Assembly (NCBI GenBank): GCA_025362495.1
Contig: JANYGI010000042.1
Location: 62,001 to 126,000 of the forward strand
Reading direction: 5' to 3'
DNA length: 64,000 nucleotides
Source of the DNA: Byssovorax sp.
GTDB lineage: Bacteria; Myxococcota_A; Polyangia; Polyangiales; Polyangiaceae
Made by a program: the position numbers and the translations under genes. The notes beneath the pieces were generated by a model. The model did no database searches and was not told the origin of the DNA. It worked only from the letters and a program-made list of their open reading frames with translations. Shown here one piece after another: positions 1-9,161 of this stretch. Position 1 is the stretch's first letter, and each line of letters starts with the position of its first letter.

Positions 1-759
1 GACGACTCGAACGAGGGCGAGGCCGAAGAAGCCGAGGAGCGCCCCGCAGTCTCCGCCCGCGCCGTCGCCGACGAGCGCCGCGCCCGTCGCGTCGCCGCCG
101 CCGCCAAGGCCCCGAAGAAGACCGACGCGCACGACGATCACGGCCACGCGCACGACGACGAAGACGAAGAGTCGGCCGATGGCGAGGATCCCTCGTGGTG
201 GGTCCCCCACGCCGTGATGAGCGCCCTCGTGCTCATCGGCGTGCTCGGGTTCTTCGGCACGTTCAACAAGCTCCTCGCGCCCCTCGCCGCGCACCCGGCC
301 GGCTCGACCGAGACGACGACGAAGGAAGAGACGAAGGCCGTCGAGCCCGCGAAGGCGCCCACGCCGACGCCGCCGATGCCCCAGGCTCCGCAGGCGCCGC
401 GCGAGATGTTCGCCGCCAAGCACCTGCTCGTCATGTACAAGGGCGGTCGCCGCGCCCCCGAGGGCGTGACCCGCACGAAGGACGAGGCGAAGGCCCGCGC
501 GACCGAGGCCTGGAAGAAGGCCAAGGCGGGCAAGACCAAGTTCGAGGATCTCGTGAAGGAGTACTCGGACGAGCCCAAGGCCGGCGAGCGCGGCGGCGAC
601 CTCGGTACCTTCCCCAAGGGCTCGATGGTCCCGGAGTTCCAGGCCGGCCTCGAGAAGATCAAGATCGGCGAGATCAGCGACGTGGTGGAGACGCCCTTCG
701 GCTTCCACGTGATCCTGCGCACGGCCCCCGCCGCGCCGGGCATGCCCCCCGGTCACTAG
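1..759 (+). CDS. Membrane-anchored parvulin-type peptidyl-prolyl isomerase (5'-truncated)
   Basis: The reading frame is open from the first base, so the true start lies left of the window. The visible part begins with an acidic, Ala/Arg-rich region, then one membrane segment (about residues 71-85, from AVMSALVLIGVLGFFG), a low-complexity Thr/Pro/Ala linker, and a C-terminal PpiC/rotamase domain starting near FAAKHLLVMYKGG. Family hallmarks are visible: the FEDLVKEYSDEP helix, GGDLGTFPKGSMVPEF and the final TPFGFHVI strand. Such proteins catalyse cis-trans isomerisation of prolyl bonds; with an N-terminal anchor the domain probably works on the outer face of the inner membrane. It is followed directly by two perfect hairpins. 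The family call is firm; the partner proteins are unknown. Confidence 0.88.
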   Translation, partial: DDSNEGEAEEAEERPAVSARAVADERRARRVAAAAKAPKKTDAHDDHGHAHDDEDEESADGEDPSWWVPHAVMSALVLIGVLGFFGTFNKLLAPLAAHPAGSTETTTKEETKAVEPAKAPTPTPPMPQAPQAPREMFAAKHLLVMYKGGRRAPEGVTRTKDEAKARATEAWKKAKAGKTKFEDLVKEYSDEPKAGERGGDLGTFPKGSMVPEFQAGLEKIKIGEISDVVETPFGFHVILRTAPAAPGMPPGH

Positions 760-764
760 TCTCA

Positions 765-812
765 GGAAAGGGCTCGAAGCCCTTTCCCCCCGCGGAGCAA
801 AGCTCCGCGGGG
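765..812 (+). terminator. Two back-to-back perfect hairpins after the isomerase gene
   Basis: Two perfect inverted repeats abut. GGAAAGGGCT at 765-774 pairs with AGCCCTTTCC at 778-787 (3-nt loop), and CCCCGCGGAGC at 788-798 pairs with GCTCCGCGGGG at 802-812 (loop AAA). They start 5 bases after the stop codon. No U-tract follows, as is common in GC-rich genomes, so calling this a terminator is inference from position and stem strength. Confidence 0.6.
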
Positions 813-912
813 CCACCCATACCCCGTACCGCCAGCGCCCTTCTGGTCGTTCTGCCGCCCTGGCAAGGACGGGGTAGCCACCTGCGACCAATCCCTCTGG
901 CAACGCTCGAGT

Positions 913-949
913 GATCGTTGGAGCTCCAACTGTTGGACCTCCAACGATC
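913..949. terminator. 37-base near-perfect palindrome between convergent genes
   Basis: GATCGTTGGAG at 913-923 pairs with CTCCAACGATC at 939-949, and the inner bases extend the stem by six more pairs after one mismatch. It lies between the end of the isomerase gene and the end of the convergent lipoprotein gene, so it could serve as a bidirectional terminator. Confidence 0.45.
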
Positions 950-976
950 GCTGCGCCCTGCCGCGGACCGGGGACG

Positions 977-2098
977 CTAGAGCGACTTCTTCAGGCGCTC
1001 GATCTTCTCTGTGGTCGTCAGCGTCACCTTGGCGTGCTCGTCGGCGCTCATCGTCGCCTTGAGAGAGCGCAGCTCGTCGCCGACGCCGACGACGAGCTTG
1101 CCGGAGCGGGCGAACACCCACTCGGTCGGCGGGGTCTCGCCGTCCTTGTGCATGAAGCGCACGGCGCCGTCACCGATGTTCTTCTCCTTCGCGGAGCCGC
1201 GGATCTTCGCGAGCGTGGAGAGCACGTCCTTGGCCTGGTCGACGTCGCCGCGCGCGATCACGCCGACGCGCCAGCGCTTGTCGCCGGCGCGGTAGTAGCC
1301 GAACGCGCCGGCGCCGCTGCCCGTCTTGCTCAGCAGATCGGCCGTGATGTAGCGAATTCCCAGGGGGATCAGGCCGTCTTTCGGGAGCGCGGCGGCCGCG
1401 GGCGGGAGCGCCGTCTCGCCGGGGAGCTCGTCGCCCATCTCGCGGACGAGTGGCGGCAAGAGCTTCTCGCTCACCGATTTCACCGCGGCCTCGGCGGCGT
1501 CCTGGTTGTTGTACGTGAGCTCGACGAGGTAGAGCCCGCGCCACACGTAGGCGTTGCCGAGGCCTAACGCGGCAGCGCCGCCGCCGGGCGTGGGCTTCGG
1601 GGTCGAGTCGTCGGCCGGATCGCCGTCGCCGACGACGCGACGAGTGAACATGGCGTACGCGCCCTCGTTCGTGGCGAAGCGCGAGATGTTGACGTCGATG
1701 TTGGCCGCCGAGCCGGCGCCGTCGACGTAGCGCGCCTGCACGACGCGGCGCACGCCGTAGCCCTTGTAGATCTCGCATTCGCCGTCGAACAGGCTGCAGA
1801 TCTCGTCGAGCGGCAGCGCGGCGGAGTCGCCAAAGGCCTTGTCGCCGCCGTTCGGATCGAGGCAGTAGCCTCCCGAGGCGCGCGGGAAGTAGGGCGCGCT
1901 GGTCGCGTCGGCGATCTTGCCGCCGCCCGCCGCGCAAGCGCCCGCTTTTGCGGCCGGCGCAGGCGGCGGAGGCGGCGCGCCGCGGGGCTCGTCGCCCTTG
2001 CTGCAGCCGGTGAGCGCGACGAACGCCGCCACGAAGATCCCCGATTTGCTTGGAAGTCCGGGGCGGGTGAGGCGAGCATGAAGGGCGGAGGAGCGCAT
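977..2098 (-). CDS. Lipoprotein, DUF6599-like
   Basis: About 373 residues. A short signal sequence ends in a lipobox (ALTGC), followed by a Pro/Ala-rich linker and a globular region. Phrases such as NEGAYAMFTRRVVGDGDP and LGNAYVWRGLYLVELTY resemble the DUF6599 family found in myxobacteria and related groups; that assignment is from memory of the family. Function is unknown, and export to the periplasm or outer membrane is predicted. I chose the ATG at 2098, which places the hydrophobic segment near the N-terminus; a GTG 21 bases upstream is possible. The gene is divergent from the pilin operon, with about 150 bases between them. Confidence 0.75.
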   Translation of the reverse strand: MRSSALHARLTRPGLPSKSGIFVAAFVALTGCSKGDEPRGAPPPPPAPAAKAGACAAGGGKIADATSAPYFPRASGGYCLDPNGGDKAFGDSAALPLDEICSLFDGECEIYKGYGVRRVVQARYVDGAGSAANIDVNISRFATNEGAYAMFTRRVVGDGDPADDSTPKPTPGGGAAALGLGNAYVWRGLYLVELTYNNQDAAEAAVKSVSEKLLPPLVREMGDELPGETALPPAAAALPKDGLIPLGIRYITADLLSKTGSGAGAFGYYRAGDKRWRVGVIARGDVDQAKDVLSTLAKIRGSAKEKNIGDGAVRFMHKDGETPPTEWVFARSGKLVVGVGDELRSLKATMSADEHAKVTLTTTEKIERLKKSL

Positions 2099-2246
2099 GG
2101 CGGGCTCTCGAACTAGCACCTTTTTTCATAGCGTCGCAATCGTTAGTGTCCGACCTCCGGCGCCCGCCGCGGGAAGGCCGATGGTTCGTGGCGCGGCTCG
2201 TTCTGCACGCGAGGGCACGCGCCTTGCGAGAGCGGCGCTTCCGGCA

Positions 2247-2873
2247 ATGCCCATCGCGTCGAACCGCCCCCGTCCCCGCCGCGCGGTACAGCGCGGGTTC
2301 ACCCTCGCCGAGATGCTCGCGGTGCTGGCGATGATCAGCATCCTCGCCGTCGCCGCGTCGCCGGTGTTCGTCGCGATGATGCGCGATCGACGCGTCAACC
2401 GCGCGGCGTTCCAGCTCGTCGACATGGTCCGCACCGCGCGCATGCGCGCCATCGGGCGCAACCTCCCGGTGCAGCTGACGTGGGACGCGGCGGGCGGCGG
2501 CCACACGCTCGCCTCGGGCCTGCTGACGATGAACGAGCCCGTCGTGGGGCTGTTCTCGAACGCCAGCTCCTGCCTCGGAACGTACGTGGCGGGCAGCCCT
2601 TCCATCGTCCAGGAGGTCACGCGCTTCGACGTCGGCAACGGCCTCTACGAGAACGCGGTCCTCAAGTTCTTCGACAACGCCGGCGTCGAGCGCCCGCAGG
2701 TGAGCCTGTGTTTCTCGGGTCGCGGCGGCACGTACATGACCGTGGGCGGCGTCGCGGCGCGCCTCGCCGGCCCGGTGATGTTCAGCGTCGACAACATCAC
2801 CGCCTCCAACGTGGTCGGCCTGAAGCGCAAGGTGTTCATCCCGCCGAACGGCGCGGCGAGGCTCGGACTGTGA
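2247..2873 (+). CDS. Type IV minor pilin / pseudopilin, FimU/GspH-like
   Basis: First gene of the minor-pilin operon, 208 residues from the ATG at 2247. A short basic leader (PRPRRAVQRG) is followed by FTLAEM and about 20 hydrophobic residues. This is a class III prepilin signal: cleavage after Gly17, Phe at +1 and Glu at +5. The remainder fits the GspH/FimT group of minor pilins that sit at the pilus tip. An upstream in-frame start at 2097 would add 50 residues unlike a prepilin leader, so I reject it. The stop overlaps the next start (GTGA), so the two genes are probably translationally coupled. Confidence 0.82.
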   Translation: MPIASNRPRPRRAVQRGFTLAEMLAVLAMISILAVAASPVFVAMMRDRRVNRAAFQLVDMVRTARMRAIGRNLPVQLTWDAAGGGHTLASGLLTMNEPVVGLFSNASSCLGTYVAGSPSIVQEVTRFDVGNGLYENAVLKFFDNAGVERPQVSLCFSGRGGTYMTVGGVAARLAGPVMFSVDNITASNVVGLKRKVFIPPNGAARLGL

Positions 2874-3463
2874 GGGCGCGAACGCGATCCAGGCGCTCCT
2901 CCCGTGGCTACACGGTGATGGAAGTCATGATGTCGCTGGCGATCCTCGGCGTCGGCGCGAGCGGCGTCATGGCCGTGCAGAAGGCGACGCTCCTCGCGAA
3001 CACCAACGCGAAGAACCTGGCGACGGCGAACTTCATCGCCGAGAGCTGGATGGAGCGCCTCCGCGTCGACGCGCTCACGTGGAACGATCCGCTGGGCGCG
3101 CCCGATCTCGCGACGGATACCGCGTGGCTGAAGAACGCGACGGCCGCGCCGCTCTGGGTCATCCCCGCGACGGTGCTGCCCGCCGGCGGATCGAACGCCG
3201 ACGTCGTCGGCGCCGACACGTTCCTCACCGATCCAGCGCCGATCGCGGCCTCCGCGTTCTGCACACAGCTCCGCCTCACACTCTTCGATCCGACCACCTT
3301 GCCCTCGTACCGCAAGCTGATCCGCGCCGAGGTCCGCGTCGTCTGGGCGCGCGGCGGTCGCGCGCTCGACTGCACCACGCTGAACCCCGCCGACGCCACG
3401 CTGCGGAGCGACTACGGCGCCGTGTACCTCACCTCCGCCGTGCAGCAGAACACCTCGCCATGA
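2870..3463 (+). CDS. Type IV minor pilin, PilV/GspI-like
   Basis: 197 residues from a GTG at 2870 that overlaps the previous stop. The leader RTRSRRSSRG precedes YTVMEVMMSLAILG: prepilin cleavage after Gly13, Tyr at +1 and Glu at +5. The SLAILGVGASGVMAVQ helix is typical of PilV-type minor pilins. The rest is not diagnostic. It overlaps the following gene by ATGA. It probably joins the priming complex at the pilus tip with the other three minor pilins and PilY1. Confidence 0.8.
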   Translation: MRARTRSRRSSRGYTVMEVMMSLAILGVGASGVMAVQKATLLANTNAKNLATANFIAESWMERLRVDALTWNDPLGAPDLATDTAWLKNATAAPLWVIPATVLPAGGSNADVVGADTFLTDPAPIAASAFCTQLRLTLFDPTTLPSYRKLIRAEVRVVWARGGRALDCTTLNPADATLRSDYGAVYLTSAVQQNTSP

Positions 3464-4719
3464 CGACGCCGAAGACGATCCGCAGAGGGGCCGCGCGCGG
3501 CTTCACCTTGATCGAGCTCGTGGTCGCGCTGAGCGCCGGGCTGATGGTGTCGATGGCGGCGCTGCTGCTCTCGCGCAACGCGACCAAGTTCTTCCAGAAC
3601 GAGGCCCGCATCTCGGCGACGCAGCTCGCGGCGACGCTCGGCATGAACCGCCTGACGCAGGACCTCCAGCGCGCGTCGTTCCTCTCGTCGCGCAACAACA
3701 TGAACGATCCGACGCTGTGCACGAACGGCGCGCTCCCGGCCTCGATTTCGGGGCTCTACGGCCTGCGGATCCGCGTCTCCGGCTCCGTGGCCGATCACGC
3801 TGCAGATCTCGTCCAGGCCACCGATACCCAGAACGGGATGAGCCCCGATCACGTCGTCATCGGCGGCAGCATGGACACCTCGGAGCGCTTCTCGATCGCC
3901 TGGACGTTCGCGGCCGGCGGGCAGCGCGTCGTCGATCTGCAGCTCGACGGCGCCATCGCTCGTCTGCGCCAGGTCGCCTCGCAGAACGCGCAGACGCTGA
4001 GCCAGGTGCTCGCGCCGATCTTCAAGACCGGGCGCTTCCTTCGCTTCGCCGACGACGGCCGCGGCCAGGGCACGCTCTGGGGGATCATCAGCGCCTTCAA
4101 CGTCAGCGGCCCGGTCGGCGCCGAGAAGATCGAGATCACCCTCAACAACAACCCGCTCATCCCGGTGAAGAACCAGAACACCACCTGTGGGCTCAGCACC
4201 GGATCGAACCGCGGGATCTTCGTGAGCGTCGTCTCGCGGATCAAATACGATCTGCGCAGCCTCAAGAACGATCCGGTCTACGGCACGCTGGTCGCGCCGG
4301 ATCCGACGACGCAGGCGCTCACCGGCGAGAACCTCCGCACCGAGCTGGTCCGCGTCGAGCTCGCTCCCGACGACTCCGAAGTACCCGGCTCGCTCGAGCT
4401 CGTCGCCGAGCTCGCGGCCAACCTCAAGTTCGCGGTCACCAAGGCGCCTCTCTCGGGCAGCGCGCTCGCGTTCAACCCCACGATGACGACATATACCTTC
4501 GACGATCCTCTGGTGATGACGGCGCCCGAGTCGGTGCGCTCGGTGCAAGTGCGGCTCTCGACGCGCGCGCGCATCCCCGACCGCGAGAACAACCTCGTCG
4601 CCAGCGGGCGGGCTTACCGCTTCGCCGTGGTACAACCCCCGATCCGCGAGCGCTGGGTCAGGCTCCGCACGCTCCACGCGACCGTCGCGCTCCCCAACAA
4701 CTCGGACTTTACCCCGTGA
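3460..4719 (+). CDS. Type IV minor pilin, PilW/GspJ-like
   Basis: 419 residues from the ATG at 3460, overlapping the upstream stop. The leader is MTTPKTIRRGAARG with cleavage predicted after Gly14, then FTLIELVVALSAGLMVSMAA, with Glu at +5. The protein is longer than an average pseudopilin, as PilW proteins usually are, and carries a large extracellular region. Position and signal support PilW; sequence beyond the helix is poorly conserved in this family, so subtype rests mainly on gene order. Confidence 0.8.
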   Translation: MTTPKTIRRGAARGFTLIELVVALSAGLMVSMAALLLSRNATKFFQNEARISATQLAATLGMNRLTQDLQRASFLSSRNNMNDPTLCTNGALPASISGLYGLRIRVSGSVADHAADLVQATDTQNGMSPDHVVIGGSMDTSERFSIAWTFAAGGQRVVDLQLDGAIARLRQVASQNAQTLSQVLAPIFKTGRFLRFADDGRGQGTLWGIISAFNVSGPVGAEKIEITLNNNPLIPVKNQNTTCGLSTGSNRGIFVSVVSRIKYDLRSLKNDPVYGTLVAPDPTTQALTGENLRTELVRVELAPDDSEVPGSLELVAELAANLKFAVTKAPLSGSALAFNPTMTTYTFDDPLVMTAPESVRSVQVRLSTRARIPDRENNLVASGRAYRFAVVQPPIRERWVRLRTLHATVALPNNSDFTP

Positions 4720-5405
4720 TGAAGCCGATGAAGCCCACTCTATCGCTCCTCATCCGCTTGCGCCGCCGCCGTCGCGAGCGCGGCGCGGCCGTGTTCGTCG
4801 TCGTGATGGTGATCACGCTGCTGCTCGGCATCGGCGTGCTCGCGGCGCGCTCGGCGACGATCGGCACCGCCGCGAGCGGCAACGAGCGCCAGATGACGCA
4901 GACGCACTACATGACGGAGTACGCGATGCTCCTCGCGGTCGCCAAGCTCTCGCCCGACCCGTCGGGCCAGAGCAGCCCGTCGAGCTACATCACTCATGCG
5001 TCGGATCCCACCTTCGGCGATTACGGCCTCTGCCTCGCCCAGAAGAACGCGGCGGTGCCGGCGGCGAACCTGGCGCGACCCACCTGTTACCGCATGTCGT
5101 ACAGCGAGATCGAGAATCAGATGGCGCCCGGCGGCCAGCACGTGCTCAACCCGTATGGCCTCGGATCGCCTTCGATTGAAGGCTATTTCTGGGTCGAGCT
5201 CACCGACGTGAGCGGGCCTGCCGCCCCCCAGGCGGGGATGCTGGCGAACGCCGGTGCGCAGAGCCCGCAGTTCTACGATGTCACCGCGACGGCGATAGCC
5301 CAGGTGCGGACCACGAACACCGGAGGCGCCGCGCTCGACCCGTCGGCGGCCGGAACCCAGAGCACCGAGCTGTCCCGCGCGTTCCTTCGCGTGGGGCCGA
5401 TTTGA
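4719..5405 (+). CDS. Type IV minor pilin, PilX/GspK-like
   Basis: 228 residues from the ATG at 4719 (a GTG at 4716 is in frame and overlaps the same stop). A highly basic leader ending RRRRRERG is followed by AAVFVVVMVITLLLGIGVL, then a polar region beginning RSATIGTAASGNERQ. The RERGAA..VVVMVI..L pattern is typical of PilX proteins. The Glu at +5 of other prepilins is absent here (Val). The gene sits exactly where PilX falls in fimU-pilV-pilW-pilX-pilY1 clusters. Confidence 0.78.
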   Translation: MKPMKPTLSLLIRLRRRRRERGAAVFVVVMVITLLLGIGVLAARSATIGTAASGNERQMTQTHYMTEYAMLLAVAKLSPDPSGQSSPSSYITHASDPTFGDYGLCLAQKNAAVPAANLARPTCYRMSYSEIENQMAPGGQHVLNPYGLGSPSIEGYFWVELTDVSGPAAPQAGMLANAGAQSPQFYDVTATAIAQVRTTNTGGAALDPSAAGTQSTELSRAFLRVGPI

Positions 5406-5444
5406 GGCAGCCGTGATACACTCGAAGATCGATTGGGAGGCGCC

Positions 5445-8400
5445 ATGCGAACGCTGAAACGAGTCCTCCTCACGGCATCCACCGCGGCCCTCGCGCTCGG
5501 GGCGTGGCCGGGCTCCGCCCGCGCCCAGCTCGACATCGATCCTCCGCTGCCGAACGTGCTGCTGATGATCGATACATCAGGCACGATGGAGTACCTGATC
5601 ACCCCCGATCCGGTCACGGGAGCCAACGTGCTGCCGGGCGGCGTCACGGGCACGGACTGCACCCTGAACAAGGGCAGCGCCTACACCCAGAACCGCTGGA
5701 CGAGCCTCGTTTCGGTGCTCACGGGCACCATCAACAACTTCTCCTGTCAGGCCACGCCGCGCAACACGCCCGCGTTCAAGACGGAGTACGGCCTCGGCGT
5801 CGTGCCGCCCAGCGCGTCGTATCTCGCGCCCTACGACTGGTCCTATTACCTGCCGTTCAACCGGATGTACTCCAACAACTGCACGCCTGGCCCGGGCGTC
5901 CAGTCGGCCAACTGGTGGGACTGGCCGTCGAACTCGATTGCCTATCACGACGCGTCCGGCAACCCCTGCAGCACGTGGTCGCAAAACTCGGACGGGCTCC
6001 TCGACACGTTCCGCGACCGCATTCGCTTCGGCATGATGACGTTCGACACGCTCCCGGATCAGCACACCGGCGTCAACAGCGGCACCATCAACAACCCCTC
6101 TGGCATGCAGGGGATGTGGAGCTATTACCCGAGCTGGAACCCGGCGAGCAGCGGCTACGCGCAGGGCTATCCGCCCAGCTGCTCCTCTGCCGCCTTCGAG
6201 GTCGGAGCGCGCAACCCGGGGGCGCCGCCGTGGGAAGGTCGCCTCATCCCGTTCGGAGCGTGGGACGCGCCGCTCACCGCCGTCCACACGACGAACGATC
6301 ACATTCAAGAGTCGCTGATCGCGATGCGTCCTTATGGCGCGACGCCGACCGCGGGCATGTTCGACGACGCCCACACCTTCTTCTCGATCGACGCAGACAC
6401 CGATCAGAACACCAGCAAGCCCTTTGGCCCCAAGGACGACAAATATTTCGTCGGCGGCTGCCGCAAGCAATACATTATCTTCCTGACGGACGGTGCCAAT
6501 GGCCCTGACTACGACCTTCGCCCGAGCTGCAATCAGGCCGGCGGGTCGTGCCCTTACCCGCCCGCGGTCACCACGGCTCTCAACCTCGCGAGCCAGCCGG
6601 GCAACAACTCCATCGAGACGTTCGTCGTCGGCTTCGCCGTGTCGAACCCGACGGCGCTGAGCACGCTCGTCCCGCCGCTGACGAGCTGCACGCAGCTCGA
6701 TCAGTCGAACGCCTCGATCTGCGTCAACCCGCCCACGGCGCTCATCCCCTGCTGCAACCTCTCCAAGCTGGCGATCGCCGGCGGCACGCAGCACGCTTAT
6801 TTCGCCGATAATCCGGTGGCGTTGCAGCAGGTGCTCTCGAACATCCTCGGGAGCATCTCGGCGGGCTCCACGGCGCGCACCATCCCGGTGTTCGCGCCGG
6901 TGAGCACCACCGCGGCGCAGGGCGGCGCAGGGGCGGCGGGCTATCGCTTCATCGCGCAGTTCACCGCCGACGCCTCCGGGCACCTCTGGCGCGGGCAGAT
7001 CAAGCGCGAGCGCTTCACCTGCGGCCCCGGCAACGTGGCGAGCCCGCAGGTCCCGACGATCAGCAGCGGCGACGACTTCGGCGAGAACGTCGACTCCAAC
7101 GATCCCAGCCGCCCGCGCCAGTTCTGGACCTTCGTCGCGCCGACGGTCGGCAGCTCCATCGCCTCCGATGGAACGATCCGCCCCGGCCTCGTCACCGACG
7201 ACGGCATGGGCACGTACGCGCAGAACGCGACGGGCATGTCGCCGCAGTCGGCGAGCGGCTTCATCACCACGATGAAGCCGCAAAGCGCGGCCCTCGCGAT
7301 CGATCCCGTCGTGCCGCCGGCCGCCTGCAACACGGCCTTCACGGCGACGACGGGCTCGGCCTGCACCGACAAGCTCCTGCAGTGGGAGACGGGCATCTCG
7401 CCGTGGCCGAAGACGCGCGACAAGGCTCAGTGCGCGAGCAACGGCGCGGTGTGCAGCCAGCTCGGCAGCGTCTATCACTCGACGCCGGCCGTCTCGGCGC
7501 CGCCGCACGAGCTGCTCCGCGACGACACCTACGACAGCTTCGTGGCCGCCCAGGTGAAGCGCCCGATCATGCTGTACTCGGCGACCACCGACGGGCAGCT
7601 CCACGCCTTCGAGATCTCCGCGAGCGATCCCGCCGATCCGTACAAGGTCGATCAGCTCTCGAACAACGAGCTCTGGTCGTTCTTTCCGCCGATGGTGCTG
7701 CCGAACCTGCTCGGCTCGTACGATCGTCAAGCGGTGCTGCTCGACGGCGCGCCGGTGATCGCCGACGTCGCGGGGCAGGTGACGAGCGGCGTGCAGGCGC
7801 CGGTGTACGAGCGTCGCCGCCAGTACCCCGTGCAGTGGAGCTCGGTGCTCGTCGCGGGCGGCGGCGCCGCGGGAGGCTTCTATTACGCGCTCGACGTCAC
7901 CGATCCGAAGAAGCCGCGCTTCCTCTGGCAGCTGTCGAAAGATCAGACCGGCGCGCCGCTCTTCGGCGACACGACGTCGACGCCGACGATCGCCACGATC
8001 ACCCTCAACGACACCGGGAGCGACGTGAAAGAGGTCGCCGTGGCGATCCTCCCCGGCGGCACGCAGGGGACGCTCTCGCCGCCGTGCGCGCCCACGGGTT
8101 ACCAGACGGCGACGAACCCGAACACCAGCAACCCGATCTCGCTGATGACGAATCCGGGCTTCCAGGAGCGCGCGCAGGTGCGCTGCTGGAAGTCGGGCGC
8201 GGGCCGCTCGCTCACCATCGTCCGCCTCGACAGCGGCGAGGTCCTGATGAACTTCCGCGGCACCCCCAACTCGGGCCCGCTCGGCCTCGACACGGTGACG
8301 CCGAAGCGCGATCAGGTCGTGCCGATGGCGTCGCCGATCACCGGCGTCCCCGTCGCGTACCCCGGGCAAACGGGGCAGGTCGCCAACCGCATCTACGTCG

Positions 8401-9161
8401 GCGACGCGGACGGCGTGCTCTGGCGCGTCGACGTGTCGGGCACCGATCCGACGAAGTGGACGATGAGCATCGCGTGGGACGGCTACTCGCTCCCCGGCGA
8501 CACGGTGCTCAGCGGCGAGGTGATCCAGACGCCGCCGGTGATCTCGACGAACCCGCTCGGCGACACGGTGATCCTGTTCTCCACGGGCGATCAGGAGCAG
8601 CTCACCGCGAGCACGATGAACACCCGCATCTGGTCGATCACCGAGAAGCGCAACGCGATCGCCAACAGCTTCCAGACCAAGCAGAACTGGTACTTCGACT
8701 TCACCGGCGGCGAGCGCGTCACCGGCCCGATGGGGATCTTCGACTCGGTCGCGTACTTCTCCACGTTCGCGCCGAACCTGCCGGGCGCGCCGGTGTGCTC
8801 GTTCGGCGTCTCGAAGATCTGGGCGCTCGACTACCAGACGGCCGCGCCGCGCTTCCCCAACGGCCCGACCACCAAGCAGTACGAGACGGCCGACAACACG
8901 ATTATCGCCGGCGTCGCCGTCACCAGGACGCCGAGCTGCGAGACGATCGGCAGCACGACGGATCCGTACCTCGGCACGCACTCGTACGTGTCGAGCGCGA
9001 ACGCGGGCGTCTATCAGCTCGTCTGGCAGAAGGGCCCGGGCGCCGGAATCACCACCAACAGCGCGGTGAAGACCGACACGTTCACGGGGATCCAGAGCAT
9101 GAACCTCCAGGCTCCTCGCCAGTCGACGCGGATCGACTCGTGGGCGACAATCATCGAATGA
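5445..9161 (+). CDS. PilY1-like type IV pilus tip adhesin/assembly factor
   Basis: 1238 residues. The start at 5445 has GGGAGG four bases upstream and gives a clean signal peptide ending near SARAQ. Residues about 36-480 form a von Willebrand A-like domain, with a MIDAS-type DTSGT at 43-47 and an IIFLTDG strand near 345. The C-terminal half is the PilY1 beta-propeller, shown by PIMLYSATTDGQLHAFE, AGGFYYALDVTDPKKP and RIYVGDADGVLWRVD; the DADG loop resembles the calcium-binding loop of this family. PilY1 proteins prime pilus assembly with minor pilins and act as tip adhesins. The stop overlaps the next start. Confidence 0.88.
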   Translation: MRTLKRVLLTASTAALALGAWPGSARAQLDIDPPLPNVLLMIDTSGTMEYLITPDPVTGANVLPGGVTGTDCTLNKGSAYTQNRWTSLVSVLTGTINNFSCQATPRNTPAFKTEYGLGVVPPSASYLAPYDWSYYLPFNRMYSNNCTPGPGVQSANWWDWPSNSIAYHDASGNPCSTWSQNSDGLLDTFRDRIRFGMMTFDTLPDQHTGVNSGTINNPSGMQGMWSYYPSWNPASSGYAQGYPPSCSSAAFEVGARNPGAPPWEGRLIPFGAWDAPLTAVHTTNDHIQESLIAMRPYGATPTAGMFDDAHTFFSIDADTDQNTSKPFGPKDDKYFVGGCRKQYIIFLTDGANGPDYDLRPSCNQAGGSCPYPPAVTTALNLASQPGNNSIETFVVGFAVSNPTALSTLVPPLTSCTQLDQSNASICVNPPTALIPCCNLSKLAIAGGTQHAYFADNPVALQQVLSNILGSISAGSTARTIPVFAPVSTTAAQGGAGAAGYRFIAQFTADASGHLWRGQIKRERFTCGPGNVASPQVPTISSGDDFGENVDSNDPSRPRQFWTFVAPTVGSSIASDGTIRPGLVTDDGMGTYAQNATGMSPQSASGFITTMKPQSAALAIDPVVPPAACNTAFTATTGSACTDKLLQWETGISPWPKTRDKAQCASNGAVCSQLGSVYHSTPAVSAPPHELLRDDTYDSFVAAQVKRPIMLYSATTDGQLHAFEISASDPADPYKVDQLSNNELWSFFPPMVLPNLLGSYDRQAVLLDGAPVIADVAGQVTSGVQAPVYERRRQYPVQWSSVLVAGGGAAGGFYYALDVTDPKKPRFLWQLSKDQTGAPLFGDTTSTPTIATITLNDTGSDVKEVAVAILPGGTQGTLSPPCAPTGYQTATNPNTSNPISLMTNPGFQERAQVRCWKSGAGRSLTIVRLDSGEVLMNFRGTPNSGPLGLDTVTPKRDQVVPMASPITGVPVAYPGQTGQVANRIYVGDADGVLWRVDVSGTDPTKWTMSIAWDGYSLPGDTVLSGEVIQTPPVISTNPLGDTVILFSTGDQEQLTASTMNTRIWSITEKRNAIANSFQTKQNWYFDFTGGERVTGPMGIFDSVAYFSTFAPNLPGAPVCSFGVSKIWALDYQTAAPRFPNGPTTKQYETADNTIIAGVAVTRTPSCETIGSTTDPYLGTHSYVSSANAGVYQLVWQKGPGAGITTNSAVKTDTFTGIQSMNLQAPRQSTRIDSWATIIE

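Noticed and set aside
5577-8981. A 1134-codon open frame on the minus strand opposite the PilY1-like gene
   Set aside because: Composition is Arg/Ala/Gly-rich without domains; it is the mirror of a GC-rich coding strand. Plus-strand frame has signal peptide, von Willebrand A and propeller motifs.
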